DNA from: [Clostridium] clostridioforme AGR2157
GTDB taxonomy: Bacteria > Bacillota > Clostridia > Lachnospirales > Lachnospiraceae
DNA: 64,000 nt
Assembly (NCBI RefSeq): GCF_000424325.1
Contig: NZ_AUJR01000007.1
Span: 1 to 64,000, forward strand
Direction: 5' to 3'
Shown here: piece after piece, positions 43,113-52,531 of the stretch
How positions within the stretch are numbered: the stretch's first letter is position 1
Layout: every line of letters begins with the position of its first letter
The notes under the pieces: model-generated
The model's input: the letters and a program-made list of their open reading frames with translations, nothing else
Database searches by the model: none
Told to the model about the DNA's origin: nothing
Position numbers and translations under genes: made by a program

Positions 43113-43761
43113 TCTTCTGACAGGGCTTAATGGAGGCAATGTACCGGCTCTGGAATTGATTTTTATGATTACATTAGTGGGGCTGCTTCCATCCGTTGTA
43201 GTCATGATGACTTCTTTTACAAGAACCATCATTATCCTTTCTTTCACCAGAAATGCAATGGGGATTCAGCAGACCCCCCCTAATCTGGTGTTGGCCGGGA
43301 TTTCTTTGTTTTTGACCCTTTATATTATGGGGCCTGTTATAGGACAGATCAATGAGACCGCATATCAGCCCTATCTGCGGGGAGAGCTTACGCAGGAGGA
43401 GGCTGTGGCTCAGATGTCTGTTCCAATGAAAGAATTCATGCTGCGCAACACGGAAAAGGAAACATTAGATCATTTTGTGGAAATGTCCGGAGCAGAGATA
43501 AGGGAGGATGTAACGGCTTATCCAATGACCATAGTGACTCCTGCTTTTATGACCAGTGAACTGAAGCGCGGATTTATGGCAGGCTTTCTTATTTACCTGC
43601 CGTTTCTCCTGATTGATATTGTGGTTGCGACAACGCTTATGTCCATGGGAATGGTCATGCTGCCTCCCACAATGGTTTCATTGCCCTTTAAACTTTTGCT
43701 GTTTGTAACTGTTAACGGATGGGAACTGCTGTTTTCCAGTATTGTGAGAAGCTTCCGCTAG
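43105..43761 (+). CDS. fliP: flagellar export gate protein FliP
   Basis: A 218-residue integral membrane protein. MMTSFTRTIIILSFTRNAMGIQQTPPNLVLAGISLFLTLYIM and LKRGFMAGFLIYLPFLLIDIVVATTLMSMGMVMLPP are the family signatures. It is shorter than enteric FliP because the cleaved signal peptide is missing. A run of seven C (43,274-43,280) encodes the Pro-Pro. Confidence 0.95.
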   Translation: MNDLLTGLNGGNVPALELIFMITLVGLLPSVVVMMTSFTRTIIILSFTRNAMGIQQTPPNLVLAGISLFLTLYIMGPVIGQINETAYQPYLRGELTQEEAVAQMSVPMKEFMLRNTEKETLDHFVEMSGAEIREDVTAYPMTIVTPAFMTSELKRGFMAGFLIYLPFLLIDIVVATTLMSMGMVMLPPTMVSLPFKLLLFVTVNGWELLFSSIVRSFR

Positions 43762-43783
43762 GCAGGCCGGATGGGAGGTAATT

Positions 43784-44047
43784 ATGAGCAACGTCCAGGT
43801 ATTGGATGTGATGTACCAGGCATTACAGCTGATGATGAGGCTGTCGCTGCCCTTTTTGATCATCAGCATGGCAGTTGGCGTGCTTGTTGCCATTTTTCAG
43901 GCAGCAACGCAGATTAATGAACAGACGATTACGTTTGTTCCAAAGTTACTGGCTATTTTAGGGCTTCTTGGAGTACTGGGCAGTTCCATGCTGGTAATGC
44001 TTCAGGATTTTGTCAGGATGATTTTTGAAATAATAGCCGGAGGATGA
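43784..44047 (+). CDS. fliQ: flagellar export gate protein FliQ
   Basis: An 87-residue protein with two membrane helices and the motif ISMAVGVLVAIFQAATQINEQTITFVPKLLAI. It is part of the FliPQR export gate. Confidence 0.95.
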   Translation: MSNVQVLDVMYQALQLMMRLSLPFLIISMAVGVLVAIFQAATQINEQTITFVPKLLAILGLLGVLGSSMLVMLQDFVRMIFEIIAGG

Positions 44048-44053
44048 TAAGGG

Positions 44054-44806
44054 ATGTTTATATTATTTTCCTTGATCGTCATGCGGATGAGCGGGGCAAT
44101 TGCTTTAAACCCCATATTTGGAAGAAACAATTTCCCGTCTTCTGCAAAAGCCGCTTTTGTGTTTGTATGTTCGCTTATGCTTTACGCCGGTATGGGGCAG
44201 GCTCTGGAACGCGAACCAGCCAGTCTGATAGAATACGGTGTGATGCTGGCGTCAGAACTGTTATTTGGGTTTATTTTAGGCTTTGGAATAGAATTATGCG
44301 TTCTGGTGGTCCGTTTTGCCTCGTCTGTCATGGATTATATGATGGGACTTAACATGGCGCAGATTTACGATCCTCAGTACAACTCCCAGATGACAATTAC
44401 ATCAGGAATGTACTACGCATTTTTGATGCTGCTTTTTTTTGCTGTTGACGGCCATTTGAAGCTGTTTGGGATTTTTTTCGCCGCGGCCCGTTTCATACCC
44501 TTTGGTTCTGTGTCAATAAGGCCGGAACTGTCGGAAGCGGTATTGACAATATTCCAGGACAGCATCCTGATGGGGCTCCAGTATGCAATGCCCCTTATTG
44601 CAATGGAACTGGTGGCGGAGGTGGCAGTGGGGGTCATTATGCGTATGATTCCCCATATCAATGTGTTTGTGATCAATTTCCAGATGAAGATCATTGTAGG
44701 AATTTTGATGCTGATGTTTTTGTTCAGCCCCATGTCAGATAAGCTGAACGTGATAATGGATGCCATGTTCCGGTCCCTTTGGAGGATGGCGCTGATGATG
44801 AGGTGA
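44054..44806 (+). CDS. fliR: flagellar export gate protein FliR
   Basis: A 250-residue membrane protein with several helices. MRMSGAIALNPIFGRNNFPSSAKAAFVF and ELLFGFILGFGIELCVLVVRFASSVMDYMMGLNMAQIYDPQ are characteristic. It starts 6 bases after fliQ. Confidence 0.95.
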   Translation: MFILFSLIVMRMSGAIALNPIFGRNNFPSSAKAAFVFVCSLMLYAGMGQALEREPASLIEYGVMLASELLFGFILGFGIELCVLVVRFASSVMDYMMGLNMAQIYDPQYNSQMTITSGMYYAFLMLLFFAVDGHLKLFGIFFAAARFIPFGSVSIRPELSEAVLTIFQDSILMGLQYAMPLIAMELVAEVAVGVIMRMIPHINVFVINFQMKIIVGILMLMFLFSPMSDKLNVIMDAMFRSLWRMALMMR

Positions 44807-44832
44807 TTGCACGGAGAAGGGAGTGGTGAGGG

Positions 44833-45906
44833 GTGGCGGATCACGGCGGACAGGAAAAGACCGAACAACCTACCAGTAAACGCCGCAAAGATGCCAGAAA
44901 AGAAGGAAATGTATTCCAGAGCAAGGATATTGCCACGGTTGTAATGCTTTTGGGGATTTTTTTTGTGATGCGGCTGCTGATGCCGTTTATATACCGCAAT
45001 ATACGGGATTATATGAAGTTTGTGATTGACAGCATCAGTCTGGAACAGGAGTCTGTCCTGGCATACAGGCTATTTGCAGCCACAGCCATTACTTTTTTAA
45101 AATGCAGCCTTCCGCTGCTCCTTTCCTCCATGGCTCTGGGAATTGCGGCCCATGGGGTCCAGACGCGTTTTAATATATCGTTTAAGACGTTAAAGCCTAA
45201 ATTTGACAGGCTTAATCCTATCAGTGGAATAAAAAAAATGTTTGCTGTAAGAAATGCGGTGGAGCTGCTGAAGAACCTGCTTAAAATCGCAGTACTGGGA
45301 ATCCTGCTTTTTAACCTGATTAAAGGCGATATCGTACAGGTGGCCCGGATGATTGATGTGGAGCCCCTGAATTCATGTATCCATTTGCTCCAAATGGCGT
45401 TTCAGTTAATTCTCAAGGTCTGTATGGTATTTGTAATTGTAGCGTTTTTTGATTTTCTGTATCAGAGATGGGAGTATGAGAAAAATCTGAAAATGACCAA
45501 GCAGGAGGTAAAGGATGAATATAAGCAGACGGAAGGGAATCCTGAAATAAAAGGACGCATACGCAGGATCCAGAGACAGATGGCTCTTAGCAGGATGATA
45601 CAGAAGGTTCCGGAGGCGGATGTGATCGTAAGGAACCCTACGCATTTTGCAGTGGCCCTGAAATATGACCCAAAGCGCCATGGGGCGCCGGTGGTATTGG
45701 CAAAAGGCCAGGATGAGCTGGCGCTGCGCATTGTAAAGGCAGGAGAGGAAAACGGGGTTTTTATTATTGAAAATAAACCCCTGGCAAGAGCCTTGTATGC
45801 TTCCTGCAGGCTGGATCAGGAGATTCCGGCGGAGTTCTACGGCGCGGTAGCGGAGATACTTATATATATCTACAGAGCCAGCCGCAGGGAAGACATGTTC
45901 CAATAA
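44833..45906 (+). CDS. flhB: flagellar export switch protein FlhB
   Basis: A 357-residue protein. The N-terminus KTEQPTSKRRKDARKEGNVFQSKD is typical. Four membrane helices follow, then the cytoplasmic domain with the self-cleaving site NPTH at about residue 268 and FAVALKYDPKRHGAPVVLAKG. It changes export from hook to filament proteins. The start is GTG 44833 after GTGAGGGG. A second copy of its C-terminal domain (FlhX) is at 63,641. Confidence 0.95.
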   Translation: MADHGGQEKTEQPTSKRRKDARKEGNVFQSKDIATVVMLLGIFFVMRLLMPFIYRNIRDYMKFVIDSISLEQESVLAYRLFAATAITFLKCSLPLLLSSMALGIAAHGVQTRFNISFKTLKPKFDRLNPISGIKKMFAVRNAVELLKNLLKIAVLGILLFNLIKGDIVQVARMIDVEPLNSCIHLLQMAFQLILKVCMVFVIVAFFDFLYQRWEYEKNLKMTKQEVKDEYKQTEGNPEIKGRIRRIQRQMALSRMIQKVPEADVIVRNPTHFAVALKYDPKRHGAPVVLAKGQDELALRIVKAGEENGVFIIENKPLARALYASCRLDQEIPAEFYGAVAEILIYIYRASRREDMFQ

Positions 45907-45927
45907 AACCAGGATGGAGTTAGTTTC

Positions 45928-48051
45928 ATGAAAAAGATACTTAATTACTCGGTTGTGCTGTTTGTACTGACCATCATACTTTTATTAATCATACCGCTGC
46001 CGGCCGGAATGGTGGATGTTGCAATCATATTAAATATGGCTCTTTCCATGATGATCCTGGTGTCCACCATGACGATACGGGAACCCCTGGAACTTTCAAT
46101 TTTTCCATCCCTTCTGCTGGTAACCACTCTTTTCCGGCTTGGCATCAATGTTTCTACAACCCGGAACATTCTTTCCAATGGAGGTTCATCAGGACAGATC
46201 ATAAAAGCCTTTGGTGATTTTATCCTTCGCGGGAATGTGGTAGTGGGTTTTATCATTTTCCTTATTATTGTCTTAATGCAGTTTATTGTCATTACAAAAG
46301 GAGCTGAGCGCGTTGCGGAGGTAGCGGCCAGATTTAACCTGGATGCCATGCCGGGGAAACAGATGGCCATTGATGCGGATTTGAGCTCCGGCCTTATTAA
46401 CGAGCAGCAGGCAAAGGATCGCAGACAAAAGGTTCAGAGAGAGGCGGATTTTTACGGCGCAATGGATGGCGCCACAAAGATAGTTAAGGGAGACGCCGTC
46501 ATGTCCCTGATTACAACGGCGATCAATTTGATCGGGGGAAGCGTCATAGGCATCCTTCAGTCAGGAAGCAGCATTGGAACGGTATTAAATACATATTCTA
46601 TTGCAACAGTGGGAGATGGACTGGTATCCCAGATTCCGGCCTTGCTCATATCTGTTTCAACTGGAATGATCGTAACAAGAGCTGTTTCTGACGGCAGTCT
46701 GAATGAGGATATCTCCAGACAGTTTATGTCACAGCCCTATGCCATTATGATGAGCGGTGTGGTAATGGCGGTCCTGGCTTTTATCCCGGGGATGCCGGTA
46801 TTGCAGCTGCTTATTATCTCCGCGGCTTTAATGTCAGGGGGATACTATCTGTCCGGAAAAGTGGCGGAAGCCTCCTATGCTCCGGGAGCGGTGCTCTATC
46901 AGGATTCCGAGGCGGCTCAGGCATCCCAGGCAGAAGCTGCGGCGTCCAATGCTGTTGCAGAGGACGAGTATTTCAAGGATGTCAATAATGTTTACACACT
47001 CTTGTCAGTGGAGCCCATAGAGATGGAATTTGGATACAGCCTTATTCCATTGGCCGATGAATCAGTGGGAGGAAGGCTTATCAGCAGGATTGTCATATTC
47101 CGCAGACAATATGCCCAGGATATGGGTTTTGTGATCCCATCCATCCGGCTCAGGGACAGCTCAGGGCTTAGCACCAACCAATACTGCATCAAGATAAAGG
47201 GAGAGGAGGTGGCAAGGGGCGAGCTTTTGGTGGATTATTACCTGGCTCTGGAACCGGAACACCCGGAAAAAGAGGTGGATGGAATCGAAGCCATTGAGCC
47301 GGCTTACGGGATTCCCAGCCGCTGGATACGGCCGGAGGACAGGGAACGGGCGGAACTGTACGGATATACGGTCATTGACCCTCTTTCCGTTATGGTAACG
47401 CATCTCTCGGAAATCATACGGCAGCACGCCTTTGAGCTTGTTACAAGACAGGAAGTGCTCCGTTTGATCGAGAATGTGAAAAAGACTTCTCCGGAACTGG
47501 TGGAGGAAGCCTTTCCGGGCCTTATCTCCTATAATCTGTTTCAGCGTGTTCTCACGGCTCTCTTAAAAGAGGGCGTGCCTGTCAAGGACCTGGAGACCAT
47601 CATAGAAACCATGATAGAAACCATATCTGAGGCAGGTCTTCCCGTCAGGGATTTTGACGGAATTATTGAGCAGATACGGATAGCGCTGAAACGGACGATT
47701 ACCAGACTGTACTGCGAGGATGGAAGCATGAAAGTCATTACCCTGGATACGGAGCTGGAACGCACCATGGCAGGGTCTGTACAGAAAGGTGAGAGCGGAA
47801 TGTATCTGGCCCTGCAGCCGGATATTCTCCAGAGTCTTATAAGCCAGCTGGCTGAACAGATGAAAAAATTTAATGGCCTTACACAAAACCCGGTTATTCT
47901 GACCTCACAGGTAATGCGGATACATTTTTACCATTTAATCGAGCAGTTCTATCCGAAAGTGCGTGTTCTGTCATTTAATGAGATTGCAAACAATGTGCAG
48001 ATACAATCAATCGGCAGCCTTAGACTGGAGGAGACCAGGAACCATATGTGA
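45928..48051 (+). CDS. flhA: flagellar export gate protein FlhA
   Basis: A 707-residue export channel protein. The first 320 residues hold eight membrane helices and the FHIPEP-like loop (VAARFNLDAMPGKQMAIDADLSSGLINEQQAKDRR). The cytoplasmic ring domain follows from about 350. Length is normal. The next gene is fliA, without the flhF and flhG found here in many relatives. Confidence 0.95.
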   Translation: MKKILNYSVVLFVLTIILLLIIPLPAGMVDVAIILNMALSMMILVSTMTIREPLELSIFPSLLLVTTLFRLGINVSTTRNILSNGGSSGQIIKAFGDFILRGNVVVGFIIFLIIVLMQFIVITKGAERVAEVAARFNLDAMPGKQMAIDADLSSGLINEQQAKDRRQKVQREADFYGAMDGATKIVKGDAVMSLITTAINLIGGSVIGILQSGSSIGTVLNTYSIATVGDGLVSQIPALLISVSTGMIVTRAVSDGSLNEDISRQFMSQPYAIMMSGVVMAVLAFIPGMPVLQLLIISAALMSGGYYLSGKVAEASYAPGAVLYQDSEAAQASQAEAAASNAVAEDEYFKDVNNVYTLLSVEPIEMEFGYSLIPLADESVGGRLISRIVIFRRQYAQDMGFVIPSIRLRDSSGLSTNQYCIKIKGEEVARGELLVDYYLALEPEHPEKEVDGIEAIEPAYGIPSRWIRPEDRERAELYGYTVIDPLSVMVTHLSEIIRQHAFELVTRQEVLRLIENVKKTSPELVEEAFPGLISYNLFQRVLTALLKEGVPVKDLETIIETMIETISEAGLPVRDFDGIIEQIRIALKRTITRLYCEDGSMKVITLDTELERTMAGSVQKGESGMYLALQPDILQSLISQLAEQMKKFNGLTQNPVILTSQVMRIHFYHLIEQFYPKVRVLSFNEIANNVQIQSIGSLRLEETRNHM

Positions 48052-48071
48052 TGATAGCGAAGGTGGTTAAG

Positions 48072-48839
48072 ATGCAAAAGGGAATGGAAGAAATGACGAA
48101 TGAGGAGCTGTTTGTCCTTTACCAGGAGAGCAGGGACCAGGGAATAAAACAGGAATTGACACTCCGGTATCTTTACCTGGCAAAGTCCGTGGCAATTCAA
48201 ATGAACAATCTGTACTCTGATTTTATGCAGATGGAAGATATCATTCATGAGGGGGTTATTGCGATCATGAAAGGTATTGACCGATATGAGCCGGAACGGG
48301 ACAGTAAATTTGAGACATTTATTTCGCGGCGCATACGAGGAACAGTGATAGATCTTATCCGCCAAAATAACTGGATACCAAGAAATTATCACAAGAACCG
48401 TCAGTCCATTGAAAATGCAAGGCAGTATTTGTATGAAAAGCAGGGGCATATACCGTCCGATGAAGAGATAGCAGGGTATTTGAGGATGAATCTAAGAAAA
48501 TTTCAGCGGATCCAGAGGATGAGCACCATGATGAATGTACTTTCATTGGATATGATTACACGGGGGGATGAGAACGGGCAGACGGTTCAGGTGCCAAGCG
48601 ATGATATCGAGGGACAGCCGGAGGATATCTTTTTTAAGGGAGAAACGGTAAAAACACTGGTTGAGGCAGTTGAAAAGCTGAAAGAAAAAGAAAAGCTGGT
48701 TATCTCTCTTTATTATGTAGAGGAATTGAGCATGACGCAGGTTGCTCAGGTCTTAAATGTGAGCGAGCCAAGGATTTCCCAAATCCACAGCGAGGCGATC
48801 CGAAAGCTGAAAGCATACATGAAATCACATCTTGGATAA
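48072..48839 (+). CDS. fliA: RNA polymerase sigma-28 factor FliA/SigD
   Basis: A 255-residue sigma factor for late flagellar genes. Region 2 has QMEDIIHEGVIAIMKGIDRYEPERDSKFETFISRRIRGTVIDLIRQNNWIPR; region 3 has YLYEKQGHIPSDEEIAGYL; region 4 ends with EELSMTQVAQVLNVSEPRISQIHSEAIRKLKAYM. I placed the start at ATG 48072, five bases after GAAGGTGG; an ATG at 48051 overlaps flhA and has a poorly spaced site. It should read the six GCCGATAW promoters in this window and is bound by FlgM. Confidence 0.95.
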   Translation: MQKGMEEMTNEELFVLYQESRDQGIKQELTLRYLYLAKSVAIQMNNLYSDFMQMEDIIHEGVIAIMKGIDRYEPERDSKFETFISRRIRGTVIDLIRQNNWIPRNYHKNRQSIENARQYLYEKQGHIPSDEEIAGYLRMNLRKFQRIQRMSTMMNVLSLDMITRGDENGQTVQVPSDDIEGQPEDIFFKGETVKTLVEAVEKLKEKEKLVISLYYVEELSMTQVAQVLNVSEPRISQIHSEAIRKLKAYMKSHLG

Positions 48840-48861
48840 TAAAAAGGAGGATGAAGCAAAA

Positions 48862-49641
48862 ATGTATCAGGGATTTTATAATCTGGCTTCTGGAATGCTT
48901 ACCCAGAACCGGAACTTAAATGTTATCAGCAATAATATGGTAAACCTTCAAACCGCCGGTTATAAGCGGGATAAAATGGTTTCCAGCACCTTTCAGGAGG
49001 AGATGCTTTACCGCACCGGAAGGCGCGGTAAAGGAACAGCTGAACCGCTGGCCTCCACATCAAAGATCCGTACAGCTTCCAGGACCTATGTGAATTATGA
49101 GCAGGGAAGCTATGAGCCTACGGAAGGCATATATGATTTTGCAATTGGGGGAAAGGGGTTTTTCTGCATACAGACGCCAAATGGGGTTCAGTATACCAGA
49201 AACGGTTCCTTTGCCGTGGATTCTGAAGGATACCTTGTACTGGGGGAAAACGGCAGGGTACTCTCAGCCGGCGGCCAGCCCATCCGGATTCAGAATGAAA
49301 ATTTTACGGTGGATGATAAAGGGCGTATTACAGCCTCTGAACAGACGGACGCAAACGCGGAACAGATGGATTTGGGGACGCTTCAGATTGTGGATTTTGG
49401 GGATTACGGACAGCTTCATAAGGAGGATAACGGGCTGTTCTCCGCAAACCAGGCAGGGGCGCAGGTAAGCGGGGAAGAAACGCAGATTCTCTGGAAGACA
49501 CTTGAGAAATCAAACGTTGACATGGTGGATGAAATGACTGCAATGATGTCTTCCCAAAGAGCGCTTCAGAGCGCGGCCCAGGTATTAAAAATGTACGATC
49601 AGATCATGGGAAAGTCTGCATCTGACGTAGGAAGGGTATAA
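48862..49641 (+). CDS. flgF: flagellar rod/hook-basal body protein, FlgF type
   Basis: A 259-residue rod-class protein: MYQGFYNLASGMLTQNRNLNVISNNMVNLQTAGYKRDK, then FAIGGKGFFCIQTPNGVQYTRNGSFAVDSEGYLV, and C-terminal KSNVDMVDEMTAMMSSQRALQSAAQVLKMYDQIMGK. The start is ATG 48862, 11 bases after AAAAAGGAGG. With the next gene it corresponds to the FlhO/FlhP pair of Bacillus subtilis; which is proximal or distal is not certain. Confidence 0.85.
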   Translation: MYQGFYNLASGMLTQNRNLNVISNNMVNLQTAGYKRDKMVSSTFQEEMLYRTGRRGKGTAEPLASTSKIRTASRTYVNYEQGSYEPTEGIYDFAIGGKGFFCIQTPNGVQYTRNGSFAVDSEGYLVLGENGRVLSAGGQPIRIQNENFTVDDKGRITASEQTDANAEQMDLGTLQIVDFGDYGQLHKEDNGLFSANQAGAQVSGEETQILWKTLEKSNVDMVDEMTAMMSSQRALQSAAQVLKMYDQIMGKSASDVGRV

Positions 49642-49653
49642 GGAGGAAGGGAT

Positions 49654-50433
49654 ATGAACCAGTCATTTTATGTGGGAGCCGTTGGCGCCGGAAGCTGCAC
49701 GGAAAAGCTCAGCGTCATTGCAAATAATCTTGCCAATGTAAATAACAATGGATTTAAGCCTAAGACAGCTGTTTTTTCCGATCTGATTAACTACAATCTC
49801 AATGATTCTCCCGGCGCGGTGACACAACTGCAGGCAGGAGCCGGTTCACGTGTTGAAAGGACATATACCAGTTTTGACAGCGCGGGAATTACTCAGACCG
49901 GGGCTCAGTATGATTACGCAATTTTGGAGCCCAACGCATTTTTTAAGGTCCAGGACCCGGGCACAGGGGCAATCAGCTATACCAGAAACGGACACTTTCA
50001 TCGGGCGGAGCGGGAGGATGGCTTTTATCTGATGACAGATGCCGGAAAGCTGGTTTTGGACCAAAACAGCGAACCGCTTAAACTGGAAGTAGCGGATGTG
50101 GAAGAGCTGCGGGCGGAGATGGAAGAAGGGTATGAGAGGGATGAGGAAATAACGGATGAGGACGAGAAGCCAAAGGTCAGTCTATATACGTTTCAGAATC
50201 CCAGCAGGCTTGTGAGCACGGGCAGCCAGGAGTATGTTCCCAGGGATGCGGGCGTGGATGCGGTTCTGATAGAAAAACCGGCCCTGGCACAGGGAGCCCT
50301 GGAAGCGTCGGGAACAGATATGGCCAAAGAGATGACCAGGCTGATTGAGTGCCAGCGGGCATTTTCCTATGCGCTGCGCATGGTAATTACATCAGATGAA
50401 ATTGAGGGGACCATTAACTCTCTGCGGGGATAG
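49654..50433 (+). CDS. flgG: flagellar rod/hook-basal body protein, FlgG type
   Basis: A 259-residue rod-class protein: LSVIANNLANVNNNGFKPKTAVFSDLI, YAILEPNAFFKVQDPGTGAISYTRNGHFHR and C-terminal LEASGTDMAKEMTRLIECQRAFSYALRMVITSDEIEGTINSL. It contains an unusual acidic insert (residues about 150-175, EEGYERDEEITDEDEKPK). Confidence 0.8.
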   Translation: MNQSFYVGAVGAGSCTEKLSVIANNLANVNNNGFKPKTAVFSDLINYNLNDSPGAVTQLQAGAGSRVERTYTSFDSAGITQTGAQYDYAILEPNAFFKVQDPGTGAISYTRNGHFHRAEREDGFYLMTDAGKLVLDQNSEPLKLEVADVEELRAEMEEGYERDEEITDEDEKPKVSLYTFQNPSRLVSTGSQEYVPRDAGVDAVLIEKPALAQGALEASGTDMAKEMTRLIECQRAFSYALRMVITSDEIEGTINSLRG

Positions 50434-50464
50434 GGAAAGATGATGAATAAACGGTAAAGGTGAG

Positions 50465-51091
50465 ATGGACATGAAGATAAATGATTACGGGGAACTGAAG
50501 CTGCAGGAACTGGATGTGATGCGGGAGATCAGCAGTATTGGCACCAGCCATGCGGCCACGGCTCTTTCCAAACTTCTTCAAAAGGAAATACGCATTACCC
50601 TTCCCCAGGTCAATGTCCTGGGATATGAGGACGCAGTGAACCGAATTGGCAATATTGAAGAGATCGTAGCAGCGACCCTGGTTAAAATGAGCGGGGACGT
50701 GGAAGGGCTGATGCTGTTTCTGTTTAACATGGAGTTTGCCAATACGCTGTTGGAAAAGCTTCTGGGAAAACGTTTCTCCAGCTTTGAAGAACTGGACGCC
50801 CTGGCTTATTCCGCATTGGAAGAGGTAGGAAATATCACGATTTGTTCATATATAAATGCCTTTGCACAGCTGGTGAAGATGGATATACGGCTTTCAGTGC
50901 CCAGCTCCACCGTGAATATGCTGGGCGGTATATTGACGGTTCCTATGGCGGAATACGGATATGAGACAGATAAACTGATGTATTTTAACTCGGATTTTAT
51001 TATGGATGAAACGCGGCTTTCAGACTGGCTTTTAATGCTTCCTGATATGAAGTCTTTAAATGATATTTTAGACAAGTTAGGAGTCTTATAA
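50465..51091 (+). CDS. cheC: CheY-P phosphatase CheC
   Basis: A 208-residue protein of the CheC family. The second phosphatase motif is intact (SALEEVGNITICSYINAF), but the first reads LDVMREISSIGTSHAATALS, where the usual Asn after Glu is Ser. So one of two active sites is probably dead. CheC dephosphorylates CheY and is stimulated by CheD, whose gene follows with start and stop codons touching. AAAGGTGAG precedes the ATG. Confidence 0.9.
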   Translation: MDMKINDYGELKLQELDVMREISSIGTSHAATALSKLLQKEIRITLPQVNVLGYEDAVNRIGNIEEIVAATLVKMSGDVEGLMLFLFNMEFANTLLEKLLGKRFSSFEELDALAYSALEEVGNITICSYINAFAQLVKMDIRLSVPSSTVNMLGGILTVPMAEYGYETDKLMYFNSDFIMDETRLSDWLLMLPDMKSLNDILDKLGVL

Positions 51092-51576
51092 TGCAGGAGA
51101 GGGAACTGAGGGTAGGAATTGGAGATATGAAATTTACCAGAGGCACCGGGAAGATCATTACATATGCTCTGGGCTCCTGCATTGGAATCTCGTTTTGGGA
51201 CCCCTTTTTACATCTGGGAGCGCTTCTTCATATTATGCTTCCTGAACGTCATGACGCGGAGGAGGGGAATGTTTATAAATACGCTGATTCCGGTATCCAT
51301 GAGACGATCCGAAAATTAAGCGCTTTCGGCATGGTAAAATCCAGAACCGTGGTTAAAATCGCCGGAGGCGCGAAGATGTTTGAAATCCGCGGAAATGCGG
51401 AGTTTGGAAATATCGGCTCCAGGAATACTTTTATGGTAAAAAAGATACTGCAGGAAGAGAATATGAGGATTGCGGCAGAGGATACCGGCGGCGCCTTTGC
51501 AAGGACCATGATATTGGATATTGAAAGCGGTGAGGTTGCAATCCGAACAATGGGAAAGCCTGAGCGGCATTTATAG
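51091..51576 (+). CDS. cheD: chemoreceptor glutamine deamidase CheD
   Basis: A 161-residue enzyme that deamidates receptor glutamines and binds CheC. The catalytic Cys30 lies in TYALGSCIGISFWD and the His47 in LLHIMLP, with Thr24 nearby. The gene overlaps cheC by one base. Confidence 0.95.
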   Translation: MQERELRVGIGDMKFTRGTGKIITYALGSCIGISFWDPFLHLGALLHIMLPERHDAEEGNVYKYADSGIHETIRKLSAFGMVKSRTVVKIAGGAKMFEIRGNAEFGNIGSRNTFMVKKILQEENMRIAAEDTGGAFARTMILDIESGEVAIRTMGKPERHL

Positions 51577-51588
51577 AGGAGGTAACTG

Positions 51589-52530
51589 ATGAAAAGGGAA
51601 AAGGAAGGAATTTTGCTTGAATCCGGAACAAATGAAATTGAAATCATGAAGTTTACGATCCAGGATGAGTTTTACGGCATTAATGTGGCAAAGGTCAAGG
51701 AAATTATGATGAGTCAAAAGGTAAAATCCATGCCCCATGCCAATCCGTCCGTAGAGGGAATCTTTAAACCAAGGGATACGCTTATCACAGTGATCGACCT
51801 GGCATGCTATCTTTCAGGGGCGCAGGTGGAAAAAGGGGCCAGGGATTTATTTATTGTGACCAACTTTAATAAAATGACAGTGGCGTTCCGGGTTCATGGG
51901 ATTGAGGGGATCAGCCGCATATCCTGGGGAGATATCCAGAAACCGGATAAAACCATAGCCAATGGGGATGAAAGCATAGCCACAGGGATTGCCCAGTGCG
52001 ACGGCCAGCTGGTTACTATTTTGGATTTTGAGAAAATCGTGGCGGAGCTTGCCCCGGAAACCACCATTCAGGTTTCAGAGGTAGATGCCATGGGAGACCG
52101 GCCTTTAAACGAGGCGCCCATTGTGATTGCGGAAGATTCTGTTCTGCTCAGGAAAATGATTGACGATTCACTGGAACGGGCAGGCTTTACCAACATACAT
52201 AATTTTGGAAACGGAAAGGAGGCCTGGGATTATCTGTCATCCATTAAGGATGAACCTGATTTATATGAGAAAGCCAAGCTTATAATAACAGATATTGAGA
52301 TGCCCCAGATGGACGGGCACCGTCTCACAAAGCTTATTAAGGATGATTCCAGGCTTAAGAAGATTCCTGTCATCATCTTTTCATCCCTGATTGACGACCA
52401 GATGCGGAGAAAAGGAAAGGAACTGGGAGCCGATGGCCAGCTGGCAAAACCGGAGATCGGGCGCCTGGTGGCGCTGATGGATAAGCTTCTCAAAGAATAT
52501 GAAGAGGAAAGGGCAAAAGCAAGGGGGTAG
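51589..52530 (+). CDS. cheV: chemotaxis coupling protein CheV
   Basis: A 313-residue fusion of a CheW adaptor (to about 165) and a receiver domain (about 178-300) with Asp235 (LIITDIEMPQMDGH). It couples receptors to CheA and adapts when phosphorylated. The window thus has both CheW and CheV. Confidence 0.95.
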   Translation: MKREKEGILLESGTNEIEIMKFTIQDEFYGINVAKVKEIMMSQKVKSMPHANPSVEGIFKPRDTLITVIDLACYLSGAQVEKGARDLFIVTNFNKMTVAFRVHGIEGISRISWGDIQKPDKTIANGDESIATGIAQCDGQLVTILDFEKIVAELAPETTIQVSEVDAMGDRPLNEAPIVIAEDSVLLRKMIDDSLERAGFTNIHNFGNGKEAWDYLSSIKDEPDLYEKAKLIITDIEMPQMDGHRLTKLIKDDSRLKKIPVIIFSSLIDDQMRRKGKELGADGQLAKPEIGRLVALMDKLLKEYEEERAKARG

Positions 52531-52531
52531 T

